A DNA stretch of 64,000 bases from Pseudobdellovibrionaceae bacterium (GTDB lineage Bacteria > Bdellovibrionota > Bdellovibrionia > Bdellovibrionales > Bdellovibrionaceae), in NCBI GenBank assembly GCA_022843825.1, contig JALHMX010000003.1:1-64000 (forward strand). The letters run 5' to 3'. Numbering within the stretch: position 1 is the first letter of the stretch; the number at the start of each line of letters is the position of its first letter. Shown piece after piece: positions 45,683 to 55,111 of the stretch. The notes beneath the pieces are model-generated. The model ran no database searches, had not been told where the DNA came from, and saw only the letters and a program-made list of their open reading frames with translations. A program made the position numbers and the translations under genes.

Positions 45683-46893
45683 AACCCTATGTCCTTTCTA
45701 AAGTAAGAACCAGCAAAGTGAATATTCTTAATTTCGCTGTAGGCTTTTTCGCGGGCTCTCTCGATATCTTTTGCTAAGGCCGTAATACCTAAAACTCGCC
45801 CTCCTGAATTGATTAACCCTTCGGAACCTAGTTTAACTCCCGAGAAAAAGATCATATCTGGTTGATTATTAATGCTAATTTTATGATTTAAATTCATGTC
45901 AGCAGTGGGATAACCTTGGCTTGTCATAACTACATGAACCGAAGTTTCAACAGACAAATCACATCTATTCTGGCCCGGATTCATTAAAAGTTCTAAAATA
46001 TCACTTTTTAACCGCGGAAGCAAAGCTTGAGTTTCTGGGTCACCCATGCGGACATTAAATTCAATAACCGCAATACCCTTTTCTGTTTTCATCAGGCCAG
46101 CAAATAAAAAACCTTGGTAGTTTAAATTTTTCTGTGCTGTTAGCTTTAAAATCTTGGAAAAAATATTTTCAATCTCTTTTTGATCCTTTTCTTCAATAAA
46201 GTGACATGGGCTATAGGCCCCCATACCGCCCGTATTAGCACTGAATGGATTCTCATCGATTCTTTTATAATCCACTGCAGTTCCTAAAAAGCTATAACTT
46301 TCATTCTGGCAGATCGCAAAGGCTGAAAGTTCACGCCCTACAAGACAGTGCTCAAATAACACTGGAAAACCAAAGGACTTTATAAGATGCTCAAAGGATT
46401 TCAAAGCACTTGCTAAATCTTTGCAAACCCACACTCCTTTTCCTTGGGCCAAGCCATCCGCTTTCAACACCAATGGACTTGAAAAATTATGTTTCTCAAT
46501 AGCTTGTAGTCCTTCTTCCTGATTAAGTATAAGCTGATAATCGGCTGTTAAAATTCCTGCTTCTTGAAGGATTTGTTTGCAAAAAACCTTAGATGACTCT
46601 AGCCGCGCAATTTGCGGATCTGGCGAAAAACACTTTATTCCGTAAACTTTCAACTTTTCTTTAATAGGCGATAAAATAACAGTTTCGTTTCCGGGGATAA
46701 CTAAATCTATATTTTCAGTTCGACAAAAATTAACAATATCATCAACTGCATTAACTTCTATACATTCTATACCCAAAAGTTTCATTCCAGGATTTCCAGG
46801 AATTACGACTACTCTCGAAGCTTTCGGAGATCGCAGAATAGCTTGAGCCAATGCCTGCTCTCGGCCGCCTTGACCTAGAACTACTACCTTCAC
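45679..46893 (-). CDS. purD: Phosphoribosylamine-glycine ligase
   Basis: A 404-residue ATP-grasp enzyme joining glycine to phosphoribosylamine to give GAR. It begins MKVVVLGQGGREQALA (the usual GGREHA, with Gln for His). ATP-grasp segments include PLVLKADGLAQGKGVWVC, the substrate segment FSANTGGMGAYSPC and the metal-site FNVRMGDPETQALLPRL. A C-terminal barrel domain ends the protein. It overlaps purC and purN by four bases each, so translation is probably coupled throughout. Confidence 0.95.
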   Translation of the reverse strand: MKVVVLGQGGREQALAQAILRSPKASRVVVIPGNPGMKLLGIECIEVNAVDDIVNFCRTENIDLVIPGNETVILSPIKEKLKVYGIKCFSPDPQIARLESSKVFCKQILQEAGILTADYQLILNQEEGLQAIEKHNFSSPLVLKADGLAQGKGVWVCKDLASALKSFEHLIKSFGFPVLFEHCLVGRELSAFAICQNESYSFLGTAVDYKRIDENPFSANTGGMGAYSPCHFIEEKDQKEIENIFSKILKLTAQKNLNYQGFLFAGLMKTEKGIAVIEFNVRMGDPETQALLPRLKSDILELLMNPGQNRCDLSVETSVHVVMTSQGYPTADMNLNHKISINNQPDMIFFSGVKLGSEGLINSGGRVLGITALAKDIERAREKAYSEIKNIHFAGSYFRKDIGL

Positions 46894-47936
46894 AAGCTAA
46901 CACCTACAGCCTTTAATGTGCGCCTAACTCGATCACTCCAGTTTTCTAAATTTTTATTTTCTGCAAATGGCAATGGTTTTCTTAAAGCTTTAGCTAAAGT
47001 ATTTGCCAATGACAAATAAAGATCTGAAGCCAATTCCAACTGATCTTCTGATAGGCGTTCAGGTACAGAATGCAGTTCGTCCTTACAGATTTTCTTCCAA
47101 TCTTGCTGTCCTCTGGATGCCGCAATAGCCTTCGCCTTGGAAACATTATCCGCCCACGAAGATCGCGCGTACATTTGCCTTAAAAATTCTTTTGATAAAG
47201 GCAAGCCATCCACTGTTAGTCTTAACTCATCGGGTCCGATAGAGTCGACTAAGAATAGTTCACGCTCTCCATTGGATTTTTTTTGTCCAAATCCGTACTC
47301 AACTTTTCCATCCCATAAATCAATTCCACATTTATAAAATAGGCTTTTTAGTTCTGCTGCGACGTCTTGAGTAAATTGTTTAATATAAACTTGCTCAGTC
47401 TTTGAAAGCACTTGCATTTCAGTCAATTCTTTTTGATTCAGATAACGGTCCGTTGTTTCCAATTTAGTCGAAAATTCCACTAAAGCAGGATTAAACTCTG
47501 TCATCGCGTTAGGAACGTCCTCTAGGTTCAAGTCCGCCAAATAAGCAGGATTATTTTTCAATCTTTTCTCTAAAGAATTTCCCAACCCTAAGCGATAACG
47601 AAATATAATTTCTAATGGCACCAAACACTCAGTCGGTCGATTGTCATAGACGCCGTAGTTATATTTACCGTCTGTCCATCCTGGCCGTATGACCTCGACC
47701 GGTTTTACTAGGATACTATTCTTCTCAGCACTGCCAATGTAGTGAGATAAGATATTTTTGGTTTTAAGATGTTCAAAAAAAGCTGCCGCCATGAAAGCCA
47801 AAGCTTCCCCTTTGTGGGGGATATGATCTGGCATTTCACCCCAATCATAAATGGAATATCGATCACTATAAACAAATTTAAGATTTTTACCGTCTTGATA
47901 AATGTCTTTAACTGAACCCCGATAAACTAAACTCAT
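46890..47936 (-). CDS. purC: SAICAR synthetase
   Basis: A 348-residue enzyme condensing CAIR with aspartate. It begins VYRGSVKDIYQ, followed by FVYSDRYSIYDWGEMPDHIPHKGEA, the ATP-binding start of the family; ECLVPLEIIFRYRLG and later FLVDSIGPDELRLT complete the signature. It is much longer than the about 237-residue bacterial type and resembles the longer SAICAR synthetases with an inserted helical segment (about 120-185) and a C-terminal extension. It follows purE by 14 bases and overlaps purD by four. Confidence 0.93.
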   Translation of the reverse strand: MSLVYRGSVKDIYQDGKNLKFVYSDRYSIYDWGEMPDHIPHKGEALAFMAAAFFEHLKTKNILSHYIGSAEKNSILVKPVEVIRPGWTDGKYNYGVYDNRPTECLVPLEIIFRYRLGLGNSLEKRLKNNPAYLADLNLEDVPNAMTEFNPALVEFSTKLETTDRYLNQKELTEMQVLSKTEQVYIKQFTQDVAAELKSLFYKCGIDLWDGKVEYGFGQKKSNGERELFLVDSIGPDELRLTVDGLPLSKEFLRQMYARSSWADNVSKAKAIAASRGQQDWKKICKDELHSVPERLSEDQLELASDLYLSLANTLAKALRKPLPFAENKNLENWSDRVRRTLKAVGVSL

Positions 47937-47950
47937 AGATCTCCCCGACT

Positions 47951-48421
47951 TTAAGCTTTAATTTTTTTCAACTTCATTTGAAGGGCCTCGTCTACATAAG
48001 AATCTTTAGCAGTTCTATTCCAATTCAATCGTAATGTTGTTGTATCAGCTTCCGAAATTTTTTTCAAAAATGTGTACACATCTGCAATGTTATTTTCAGT
48101 GACACACATAACCGGTATATCTTTTGGCATCTGCACTATAGACAAAAAGGCATCGAGACCACCAAAGGCACCATTCACAGCAACTCCAAATACGCTCTTT
48201 TTGGTTAATGAAGCTACTACTCCAGGTAAGTGATCCGCTAAGCCTGCGCCAGCTACGTAGACATCGGCCTCATCGCTGGTCACAATTTCCTTAACTTTTA
48301 AAGGATCTCTATGGGTCGACGCCACCGTCATTTTTACTTCACCCAGTGGGCTTAAAAAGTCGACTAATGGGTTAAATATTCTCTCGTCACTTTGGCTTCC
48401 AAATAAAACTTGTATTCTCAT
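47951..48421 (-). CDS. purE: AIR carboxylase PurE, possibly class II
   Basis: A 156-residue enzyme producing CAIR. Class motifs: LFGSQSDERIFNPLV, STHRDPLKV, YVAGAGLADHLPGVVAS and VNGAFGGLDAFLSIVQMPKDIPV. The GLDAFLSIVQMP form, and the absence of purK anywhere in this otherwise near-complete operon, suggest a class II PurE that carboxylates AIR directly with CO2. Class I needs PurK to make N5-CAIR. The class call is inference. The gene overlaps purF by four bases. Confidence 0.9.
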   Translation of the reverse strand: MRIQVLFGSQSDERIFNPLVDFLSPLGEVKMTVASTHRDPLKVKEIVTSDEADVYVAGAGLADHLPGVVASLTKKSVFGVAVNGAFGGLDAFLSIVQMPKDIPVMCVTENNIADVYTFLKKISEADTTTLRLNWNRTAKDSYVDEALQMKLKKIKA

Positions 48422-49902
48422 TGCAACCTTCTTGCTTTTACTTCTTCATTTGAAGTATTTTTGTTTTTTAAATTACTTTTATGATGAGACAAAAAATCAT
48501 CTTTGTTCACTGGGACAACGTAGTCTCCGTCAACACAGGCCGAACATAAATTAGGTATCCCTATACCTTCATTCAGTCGATTCAATGGTAAATACTGAAT
48601 TCCATCGACTCCAAGAATGTCGGCTATTTGTAAATCTGTTTTATTATGGGCAACCAAAGCTTCGCTGCGAGGGAAATCAATTCCATAATAACAGGCGTGG
48701 CGAATCGCAGGACAAGTGCTGGCTAAATAAACTTTCGCAGCCCCTGCTTCTTTAAGCAATTTAACTATTCGTTTAGAGGTCGTTCCTCGAACTACGCTGT
48801 CATCGACCAAAAGAATATTTTTTCCCTTAATTTGGCTTTCAATAGGTAGCAGTTTTAAATTCACCATCAACGAACGCAAATCTGCCTGGTGAGTAATAAA
48901 ACTGCGCTGCACGTAGCGATTTTTAGCTAAAACTTCTCGGTAGGGCTTTTGTAAAATCTCAGCTAAGCGAATGGCTGAAGTTCGTGCCGTATCGGGAACA
49001 GGTGTTACAATATCGATATCAAATTGCTCCAGGTGCATTTTCTTCTGAAACTCTTCCGCCAGAATCTCTCCTAATTTTAGTCTTACTTCATACATGGGGC
49101 GTCCATGCCATTCCGATTCGCTACCGGCGAAGTAAATCCACTCAAACATACAAGGTCTGGCTTTTTTCTCGGAAAGGTTAAAGGTATGAATATCTAATTG
49201 ATGATCAATAAATATTAATTCACCAGGCCTAACATCGCGCCAATATTCATATTCTAAAACTTGGAAAACTTGTTTTTCAGAGGAAAAACAATAACTAAAT
49301 TTATCACCTTGTTTTTTTCGACCAATAAGCAACGGTCGAATACCGTTCTGATCACAAAAAGCAAAAAGTCCTTGATCAGCCAGCACTCCAATCACACTGT
49401 AGGCGCCTTCCACTTTAGACAACAGGCTTTGTACTGATAATGATAATGCTTGCGGAAGTGTTTTATCTTTATGATCGGCCAGGCCGACACCGGTCATATG
49501 CAACAGTAGCTCTAAGTCGCTTTGAGAAAAAGTTTTTCGCAACTCGCGCTCTCTTAAAAAATTAACAACTTCTTTGTAATTAGTGACATTGCCATTGTGA
49601 ACCATCCCAATACCGTGCGGATAACTAAGAAACATCGGTTGAATATCGTCTTTATTTAGGCTGCCAATGGTTGAATATCTTGTATGACCCAAAGCCATGC
49701 TGCCTTGCATGTCTTGATATTTAGCGCTGCTAAAAACATCTTGGACAAGCCCAATATCTTTATGGAGAAAAAATTCGTTTTGATCGAAATCGTAGCTTAG
49801 GATGCCCGCAGCATCTTGACCGCGGTGTTGAAGAGCAAAAAGTGCTGGGTATAATTTTTCGCCGGCCGAAGGTTCTCCAATAAGGCCAACTACTCCGCAC
49901 AT
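48418..49902 (-). CDS. purF: Amidophosphoribosyltransferase
   Basis: A 494-residue enzyme for the first committed step of purine synthesis, using PRPP and glutamine. Met is followed by Cys2 (MCGVVGLIG), which becomes the N-terminal nucleophile of the glutaminase; a propeptide is absent, unlike the Bacillus type. Ntn-fold landmarks HRGQDAAGI and LGHTRYSTIG are followed by the PRTase PRPP loop LLVDDSVVRGTTSKRI and the Cys-bearing ending NLCSACVDGDY. It leads the operon purF-E-C-D-N-L-Q-H-M. About 150 bases separate it from the hairpin upstream; I see no purine riboswitch there. Confidence 0.95.
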   Translation of the reverse strand: MCGVVGLIGEPSAGEKLYPALFALQHRGQDAAGILSYDFDQNEFFLHKDIGLVQDVFSSAKYQDMQGSMALGHTRYSTIGSLNKDDIQPMFLSYPHGIGMVHNGNVTNYKEVVNFLRERELRKTFSQSDLELLLHMTGVGLADHKDKTLPQALSLSVQSLLSKVEGAYSVIGVLADQGLFAFCDQNGIRPLLIGRKKQGDKFSYCFSSEKQVFQVLEYEYWRDVRPGELIFIDHQLDIHTFNLSEKKARPCMFEWIYFAGSESEWHGRPMYEVRLKLGEILAEEFQKKMHLEQFDIDIVTPVPDTARTSAIRLAEILQKPYREVLAKNRYVQRSFITHQADLRSLMVNLKLLPIESQIKGKNILLVDDSVVRGTTSKRIVKLLKEAGAAKVYLASTCPAIRHACYYGIDFPRSEALVAHNKTDLQIADILGVDGIQYLPLNRLNEGIGIPNLCSACVDGDYVVPVNKDDFLSHHKSNLKNKNTSNEEVKARRLQ

Positions 49903-50056
49903 GCGATGCCCGTAGTAAGGGTGTTATTAGATTTGCCACATTCAAAAAAACTCATAAAAGCCTCATTTTTGAAACGCTGACCGTGAAATTCTTGCGCCTA
50001 GATTATCGATTTAGTCCTACTTAGGCAAGGTCGGCCTTTAAGGGGATGCAGTGCGC

Positions 50057-50111
50057 AGGTACCAGTTCCCTTTTTGTACTGTTCTGCAGTACAAAAAGGG
50101 AACTGGTACCT
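50057..50111. repeat. Perfect 25-bp hairpin between selO and purF
   Basis: Arms AGGTACCAGTTCCC... (50057-50081) and their exact inverse (50087-50111) enclose a five-base loop. The right arm ends two bases before the selO stop codon. The GGTACC-type core echoes the GGTGCC core of the 32-bp hairpin at the far end of the purine operon. On the minus strand it would form just after selO and could terminate that transcript; alternatively it is a dispersed palindromic repeat. Confidence 0.75.
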
Positions 50112-50113
50112 AA

Positions 50114-51631
50114 TTATGAGGAACAGGATAAAATAGAACACCCCGGTCGATCATTGGCCCACTCTGGTCTTTTAAAAGTAATAGGATCATCGGTTAAACT
50201 GCGATCATTAAAGGGCTGCATAAGCTCTTTAAGATAGGTTTCTATTAAAGTGTAGTCACCCTGATCTGCACGATCTATAGCTTGCTGTGCAAGATAGTTT
50301 CTAAATATGATGCTTGGGTTGACTTGTTTCATCGCATTCAACCTCTCAATACTTGTGTTACGACTTACTCTATCAATGTATTCTTTCAGCCAAACTTTCC
50401 ATCGATCGACGTATTCTTGTGAAACTTTTTCTAGATATGAATTTTTTTGAATAAAATCTAAAAAATGACTTTCAAAATTTTCGCTGCACAAATATCTAAA
50501 AAATCGCGTGTAGTCGTTTTGCGTTATATATAACAAACCAAGCATTTCAGAAATAAAACTGGCATCCATTTCGTTTGCGGCTAAATCTATCCCCAGCTTG
50601 TTCGAAAATTTTTGTAAAAAACTTGTCTCATATTGGCTTTGATAAATATCTAATGCCTTTTTGACCAAATCTTTATCTTGGATTAATGGAAGTAAAGCCT
50701 GTGCTAAGGCATTCAAATTCCATAAGGCGACTTGAGGTTGATGAGAAAACCGATACCTGCGATGTGAAAAATCTGTAGTGTTAGGGGTGAAATCCGGATC
50801 AAATTCTTCCACCCAACCATAAGGCCCATAATCGATAGTTAGTCCCAATATAGACATATTATCAGTATTCATCACACCGTGCACAAATCCGACCGCCATC
50901 CAATCCGACATCAAATCTGCTGTCTTAGTCACAACCTGCCTAAAAAATTCTGCATATCGAGTGGGACCTTCAAGCTCCATAGAAGCTGGAAAATGCGTCT
51001 GAATAATGTAGTCTGCTAGTTTTCTTAATGCGTCCACATTTTTATCAGCTGCTAAAATTTCAAAGTTTCCAAATCTTACAAAAGAGGGACTAACGCGAGT
51101 CACGATGGCCCCCTTTTCTGATTGGGGGTTTCCATCATACAAAATATCACGAATAACTTTTTCTCCGGTCAGACTTAAGGAAAGCGCTCGAGTTGTTGGA
51201 ATATTCAAGGCAAACATAGCTTCGCTGCAAATAAATTCGCGCAATGAGGAACGCAATACGGCCCGGCCATCACCCCTTCGAGAATATGGAGTAAGACCTG
51301 ATCCCTTAATCTGTACTTCAAAAATACCTTTCAAGTTAACAACTTGTCCCAAGGTAATTGCACGTCCATCACCAAGTTGCCCTGCCCAGTGACCAAATTG
51401 ATGGCCACCGTAACGAGAAGCATAAGGTTTAAATCCTGGCGGGAGCTTATTTCCAGCTAGAATTTGCAGTGTTACCTCTGATCGATCAATATTTAATAGT
51501 TGAGCTAAAGATGCCGACCATCCAATAAGCTCAGGTCTAGGCATTGGAGTCGGAGAAACAGATGATAAAAAAACCGATCCTTCTTTTGAGAAATGATCAA
51601 AGTAACTACTTTTTATTTCGTCAACGGTCAT
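50114..51631 (-). CDS. selO: SelO/YdiU family protein adenylyltransferase
   Basis: A 505-residue pseudokinase-fold enzyme. SelO proteins transfer AMP to protein hydroxyls and are linked to redox regulation. Seen here: PYASRYGGHQFGHWAGQLGDGRA, FEVQIKGSGLTPYSRRGDGRAVLRSSLREF, the VGFVHGVMNTDNMSILG catalytic segment and TIDYGPYGW with the metal-binding Asp. It ends CSILSCSS; the Cys near the C-terminus is where eukaryotic SelO has selenocysteine. Its ATG overlaps the stop of the upstream hydrolase gene by one base, so the two are coupled. Confidence 0.93.
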   Translation of the reverse strand: MTVDEIKSSYFDHFSKEGSVFLSSVSPTPMPRPELIGWSASLAQLLNIDRSEVTLQILAGNKLPPGFKPYASRYGGHQFGHWAGQLGDGRAITLGQVVNLKGIFEVQIKGSGLTPYSRRGDGRAVLRSSLREFICSEAMFALNIPTTRALSLSLTGEKVIRDILYDGNPQSEKGAIVTRVSPSFVRFGNFEILAADKNVDALRKLADYIIQTHFPASMELEGPTRYAEFFRQVVTKTADLMSDWMAVGFVHGVMNTDNMSILGLTIDYGPYGWVEEFDPDFTPNTTDFSHRRYRFSHQPQVALWNLNALAQALLPLIQDKDLVKKALDIYQSQYETSFLQKFSNKLGIDLAANEMDASFISEMLGLLYITQNDYTRFFRYLCSENFESHFLDFIQKNSYLEKVSQEYVDRWKVWLKEYIDRVSRNTSIERLNAMKQVNPSIIFRNYLAQQAIDRADQGDYTLIETYLKELMQPFNDRSLTDDPITFKRPEWANDRPGCSILSCSS

Positions 51632-53718
51632 TATGGATGCTCTGGATGGGCCGTAGAAAGAGTGTTGTTAAATATCCAGGCCTCATACAAATTTTCACTA
51701 GAAAATATTTTAAAGATCGCCTTTTCATTTCGGATTTTCATAAAATCATTAAAAGAAATATAAAAAGTTATGCGCGAGTCTTCATCAACTTTGCTGATAA
51801 CCGAACGATCAAAGTGTTTTCCGGCAATTTCCAAAATTGGTAAAGAATTTTGTATCTTGAATTTTTTTGGAGACGAAAAAGTAATTGCGACATCTATGCT
51901 TCCATTATCTGCTTTTGAATTCAGAAAATTAACTTGAACGATCTTATTTTTTTCATCTTGATGGAATGTTCTAGTTTCAAATACGGTCGGAGTCTCATGA
52001 GCTTGATTCTCTCCGTTTTCATTCATTCTATAAATAGAAGAATCTTGCAATTTTCGTGATGACGATTTGTTTGTAAAACGAACATGAGCCAAAAGCACCT
52101 CACCCGCAGCGGGTTGTAGAAAATTAAACTTAATGCTTTTTAATTGTTTTAGATTAATGCCCTTAACTCCCTTAATAGGAATTCTAATTGTTTGATAAAG
52201 CGCTTTATTAAACGGATTGAAACTTTTGTCTGAAAAATCAGAAAAAAGTATTGGCTGACTGGAGCTCCCGTTTACATCAATAAGTTGTAATTCAAAATTC
52301 ACCGCTACAGGAATCATTGACCGCCCTGGCAGACTGACTCTAAAGTCTAAGGTTTGCATTTCTGATATATCTACAGGAAACTCTTTAGATAAACTCAGTG
52401 TTGAACGAGCTCCAGCTTCTAAACTGCTGTCCCACTTCACACGCAACTGTCCGGCCAAACCCAGATCTCCGCGCTGTTGGTTAACTACTGTTCCCGCTGA
52501 AGTGACCCGTTTCACATCAGTCGAATCTTTTAAAAAGTCATCAAATCTGAGTTGTGTAGATAAACTTGGATTCAAAGTGAAGTCTCTGTCAATTTTTGTA
52601 ATCGTTGAGATCTCTAGCGCTACAGGATTAAGAGGATTCAGCGCATCGATTATTTTGTAAGGCGATTTCCCCACGTATGAACGAAAGAAATCTGTGACAA
52701 TAAGTTTTCCTATCATTTGCTGCCTCGGCGAACTCCAGTCAGCCTTAGTCCATAGCGGTTCGTGATAAGCACAGCCATGAGATTCATTCTCTTGCCATTC
52801 CGTATTAAAAAAATTGTGATTTGCTCCATAAATGATATAGATACTTTTTTGACCTTCCATTGTCGCCCGCGCCGTTTGCATCATGCGATTAAATGGTCGA
52901 ATGCCATCGAAATTAGAGACATCTCCATCGCAAACTGGAATTATCTGATTCCATACGACATGATCTGCATCCAAAGTTCGACTGGTTTGCCCATCAACAG
53001 CGGCAATCTCGAAGATACCTTTAATATGCATTTGTGGAATTTTTGTAGCCCATATACTTCCTATATCATAATACAAATTATAGGCCGCGCGCGCGCCTTC
53101 GCCGCCTCGCGAATGTCCCATCAACCCCACATTACTGAAATCAATTTTACCCATGAAAAGATCTGGACTGTTTTTTAAGCTCACAGGAGCTGTCGCTGAG
53201 TTATTCCAATTATTCCAAAGCTCAAGATGCTTCAATATCAACCTTCCCCGTGCTAAGTTGAGTCCACCATCCCCAGCGACTCCCTTGCCTCCGTTTATTC
53301 CTCGGTTGGCATTAATTGAAAAAACAATATAGCCATAAGACGCCAAGTGTTCAGCGATATAGTTATACCCTTCGTGATTCGGAGTTACTGTATATCCCTC
53401 TGGGCAAATACCTGTGTCCGTATATGTCTGTATATCATCGATACGGGGATTTGAACCAGTACCGCAGGTACCGTGATTGCCATGTAAAAAAACAATCAAC
53501 GGAGATTGCAACGGTATTTTTCCGTTATCTTTTCTTACCGGCCAAAAAGCACGGGCCCACAGCTCGGTTTTGCGATCGGCTAAAATGTCTGGATTCACCT
53601 GAGCATCAAATTTATATTCACCAGTTTCAACTTTATATGGACCCTCAACTTTTAGTTGAGCGTGCGCGAAAGCGGAAATAAAACTGAAAAATAAAAAAAA
53701 TGCTTTTGCATTCCACAT
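51631..53718 (-). CDS. Large secreted alpha/beta hydrolase (lipase/esterase-like)
   Basis: A 695-residue exported protein: signal peptide ending FAHA, then an alpha/beta hydrolase domain (about 60-370). The oxyanion strand is IVFLHGNHGTCG and the nucleophile elbow is GHSRGGEG; the acid and His of the triad are probably in VCDGDVSNFDG and ESHGC/ANHNFF. Related bacterial proteins are annotated as chlorophyllase- or lipase-like. The remaining 300 residues are beta-rich (galactose-binding-like jelly rolls) and could be a carbohydrate- or surface-binding part. It is coupled to selO by an ATGA-type overlap. The substrate is unknown. Confidence 0.82.
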   Translation of the reverse strand: MWNAKAFFLFFSFISAFAHAQLKVEGPYKVETGEYKFDAQVNPDILADRKTELWARAFWPVRKDNGKIPLQSPLIVFLHGNHGTCGTGSNPRIDDIQTYTDTGICPEGYTVTPNHEGYNYIAEHLASYGYIVFSINANRGINGGKGVAGDGGLNLARGRLILKHLELWNNWNNSATAPVSLKNSPDLFMGKIDFSNVGLMGHSRGGEGARAAYNLYYDIGSIWATKIPQMHIKGIFEIAAVDGQTSRTLDADHVVWNQIIPVCDGDVSNFDGIRPFNRMMQTARATMEGQKSIYIIYGANHNFFNTEWQENESHGCAYHEPLWTKADWSSPRQQMIGKLIVTDFFRSYVGKSPYKIIDALNPLNPVALEISTITKIDRDFTLNPSLSTQLRFDDFLKDSTDVKRVTSAGTVVNQQRGDLGLAGQLRVKWDSSLEAGARSTLSLSKEFPVDISEMQTLDFRVSLPGRSMIPVAVNFELQLIDVNGSSSQPILFSDFSDKSFNPFNKALYQTIRIPIKGVKGINLKQLKSIKFNFLQPAAGEVLLAHVRFTNKSSSRKLQDSSIYRMNENGENQAHETPTVFETRTFHQDEKNKIVQVNFLNSKADNGSIDVAITFSSPKKFKIQNSLPILEIAGKHFDRSVISKVDEDSRITFYISFNDFMKIRNEKAIFKIFSSENLYEAWIFNNTLSTAHPEHP

Positions 53719-53731
53719 AGCTAATTAATCT

Positions 53732-54379
53732 CTACTTCTTTTTTGGAATTTTTGACTCATCCACTGCGATTTCAATTTCAACACGTCTATTTTTAGAGCG
53801 CGCCGCCGCTGTATTGGCAACATCAACTGGATTCGCGGATCCCATACCCAATGATGAAACTGTATTGGCTGGAATTCCCGAAGCTACTAATTTATTGTGC
53901 ACGGCCTTTGCTCTTTTTTCTGAAAGTGGCTTATTCACTTTATCAGTACCCGTATTATCCGTGTAGCCCTTTACAGTTATTACATTTTCTGGATACTTTT
54001 TCATGATACTTGCAAGTTCAGAAATATTCGTTTGTGCTTGTGGCTTTAAATCAGCTTTACCTGTATCAAACAAAATATCACTTTTTAATTTTGTGATTAA
54101 ACCCTGCTCTGTACGCTGAGTTTCTGCAATTCGATCTAATTCTTTTTTTTGTTTATCTAAACGACTGCCCACGACGCCACCGGCTCCTGCGCCGATAGCT
54201 GCCCCAATCAATGCTCCTTTTTCACGGTTACCAGATTGATGACCAATGATCGCTCCAGCCAACGCACCGACTCCTGCGCCAATTCCAACGCCTTTAGCCG
54301 TGTTTGGATTTTCATCTACTGACGCACACGACATAAAAAATAAAGGTAATACTATAATTAGCGCGAAAAATTTTTTCAT
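53732..54379 (-). CDS. OmpA-family lipoprotein with glycine zipper
   Basis: A 215-residue protein. The ATG at 54379 follows AGGAG; the frame is open 18 codons further but without a site. Lipobox FFMSC, Cys18. Residues about 30-75 form a glycine-zipper segment (GVGIGAGVGALAGAIIG, GAAIGAGAGGVVG), a short coiled coil follows, and an OmpA C-terminal peptidoglycan-binding domain (about 95-210) has FDTGKADL, VKGYTDNTG, LSEKRA and AARSKNRRVEI, with the Asp and Arg that hold diaminopimelate. It would tie the outer membrane to the cell wall, as in YiaD-type proteins. Confidence 0.9.
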   Translation of the reverse strand: MKKFFALIIVLPLFFMSCASVDENPNTAKGVGIGAGVGALAGAIIGHQSGNREKGALIGAAIGAGAGGVVGSRLDKQKKELDRIAETQRTEQGLITKLKSDILFDTGKADLKPQAQTNISELASIMKKYPENVITVKGYTDNTGTDKVNKPLSEKRAKAVHNKLVASGIPANTVSSLGMGSANPVDVANTAAARSKNRRVEIEIAVDESKIPKKK

Positions 54380-54659
54380 TCTCTTCTCCTTTAAAAAGGC
54401 TATTCTTAGCCTTGAAGATTCTATTAATATCAATACTTTTTACAACCGTTTTCTCTTCTGAAAATTGTTATTACACAGAAATTTGGCACGCTGAGTAAAT
54501 ATGGAAATATGCCCCTGTAGGCAGGTGTATCTCCTTATTTTGAATCCACACACTTGTTTAATTGCAATGGGCAAATTATTGAATTTATTAAACTACTAGC
54601 TCTTCCCATGATTGGGACAGTTTTTGCTTTAGCTTATATTAACAACAAAGGAGGGTGCC

Positions 54660-55046
54660 GTGAGAACAAGAGAGAAAAATAATAATGATTTTGTAAATAA
54701 CGAGGGTTTTCACGAGTGGACCGAGCGTGCTAACCGCAGACGATCGTCTGAGCACTCGCAACCGGAGCAAGACTATAATCGCAGTAGTAGTTCAGACTAT
54801 GACTTTAATCGCGCAGGCTTTCGAGGAGATTCGTCAGGGTTTTCGGGCCAAGGGCGCAACGGTGTGTCGCGCAGTGATTACTCGCGTACAGACTATGCGA
54901 GCCCCCATGACGAACAAAGCCAAGAAGGTCGGTTCTCGCCGCCTTACAGCGAATCATGGTCTGCGCGCTCCAATCAAAATAAGCAGAGCACTGATGACAG
55001 CGATATTAGTCATGCGTCATCAGACGAAAATAAATCATTACAATAG
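54660..55046 (+). CDS. Disordered Ser/Arg/Asp-rich small protein
   Basis: A 128-residue ORF with a GTG start and a strong AAAGGAGGG upstream. The composition is very polar (Ser, Arg, Asp, Asn, Gln, Tyr), with no hydrophobic core, signal or membrane segment, so it should be intrinsically disordered. EWTERANRRRSSE and SRSDYSRTDY are typical stretches. I recognise no family. An overlapping frame (54727-55053) lacks a ribosome site and is rejected. With the next basic protein and several stress-type genes nearby, a desiccation or stress role can be guessed but not shown. Confidence 0.7.
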   Translation: MRTREKNNNDFVNNEGFHEWTERANRRRSSEHSQPEQDYNRSSSSDYDFNRAGFRGDSSGFSGQGRNGVSRSDYSRTDYASPHDEQSQEGRFSPPYSESWSARSNQNKQSTDDSDISHASSDENKSLQ

Positions 55047-55111
55047 CAAATAAGATCATTCCCGGATCTCATAGTGAAATCCGGGAGTTACTTTTTTACA
55101 AGGGGATTTTT

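Noticed and set aside
49903-50056. Purine riboswitch or PurR-type operator upstream of purF
   Set aside because: I looked for a three-stem purine aptamer and palindromic operator and saw neither in these bases; only the separate 25-bp hairpin is present.
54727-55053. A 108-codon frame overlapping 54660-55046
   Set aside because: It lacks a ribosome site, while the 128-codon frame has AAAGGAGGG directly before its GTG.
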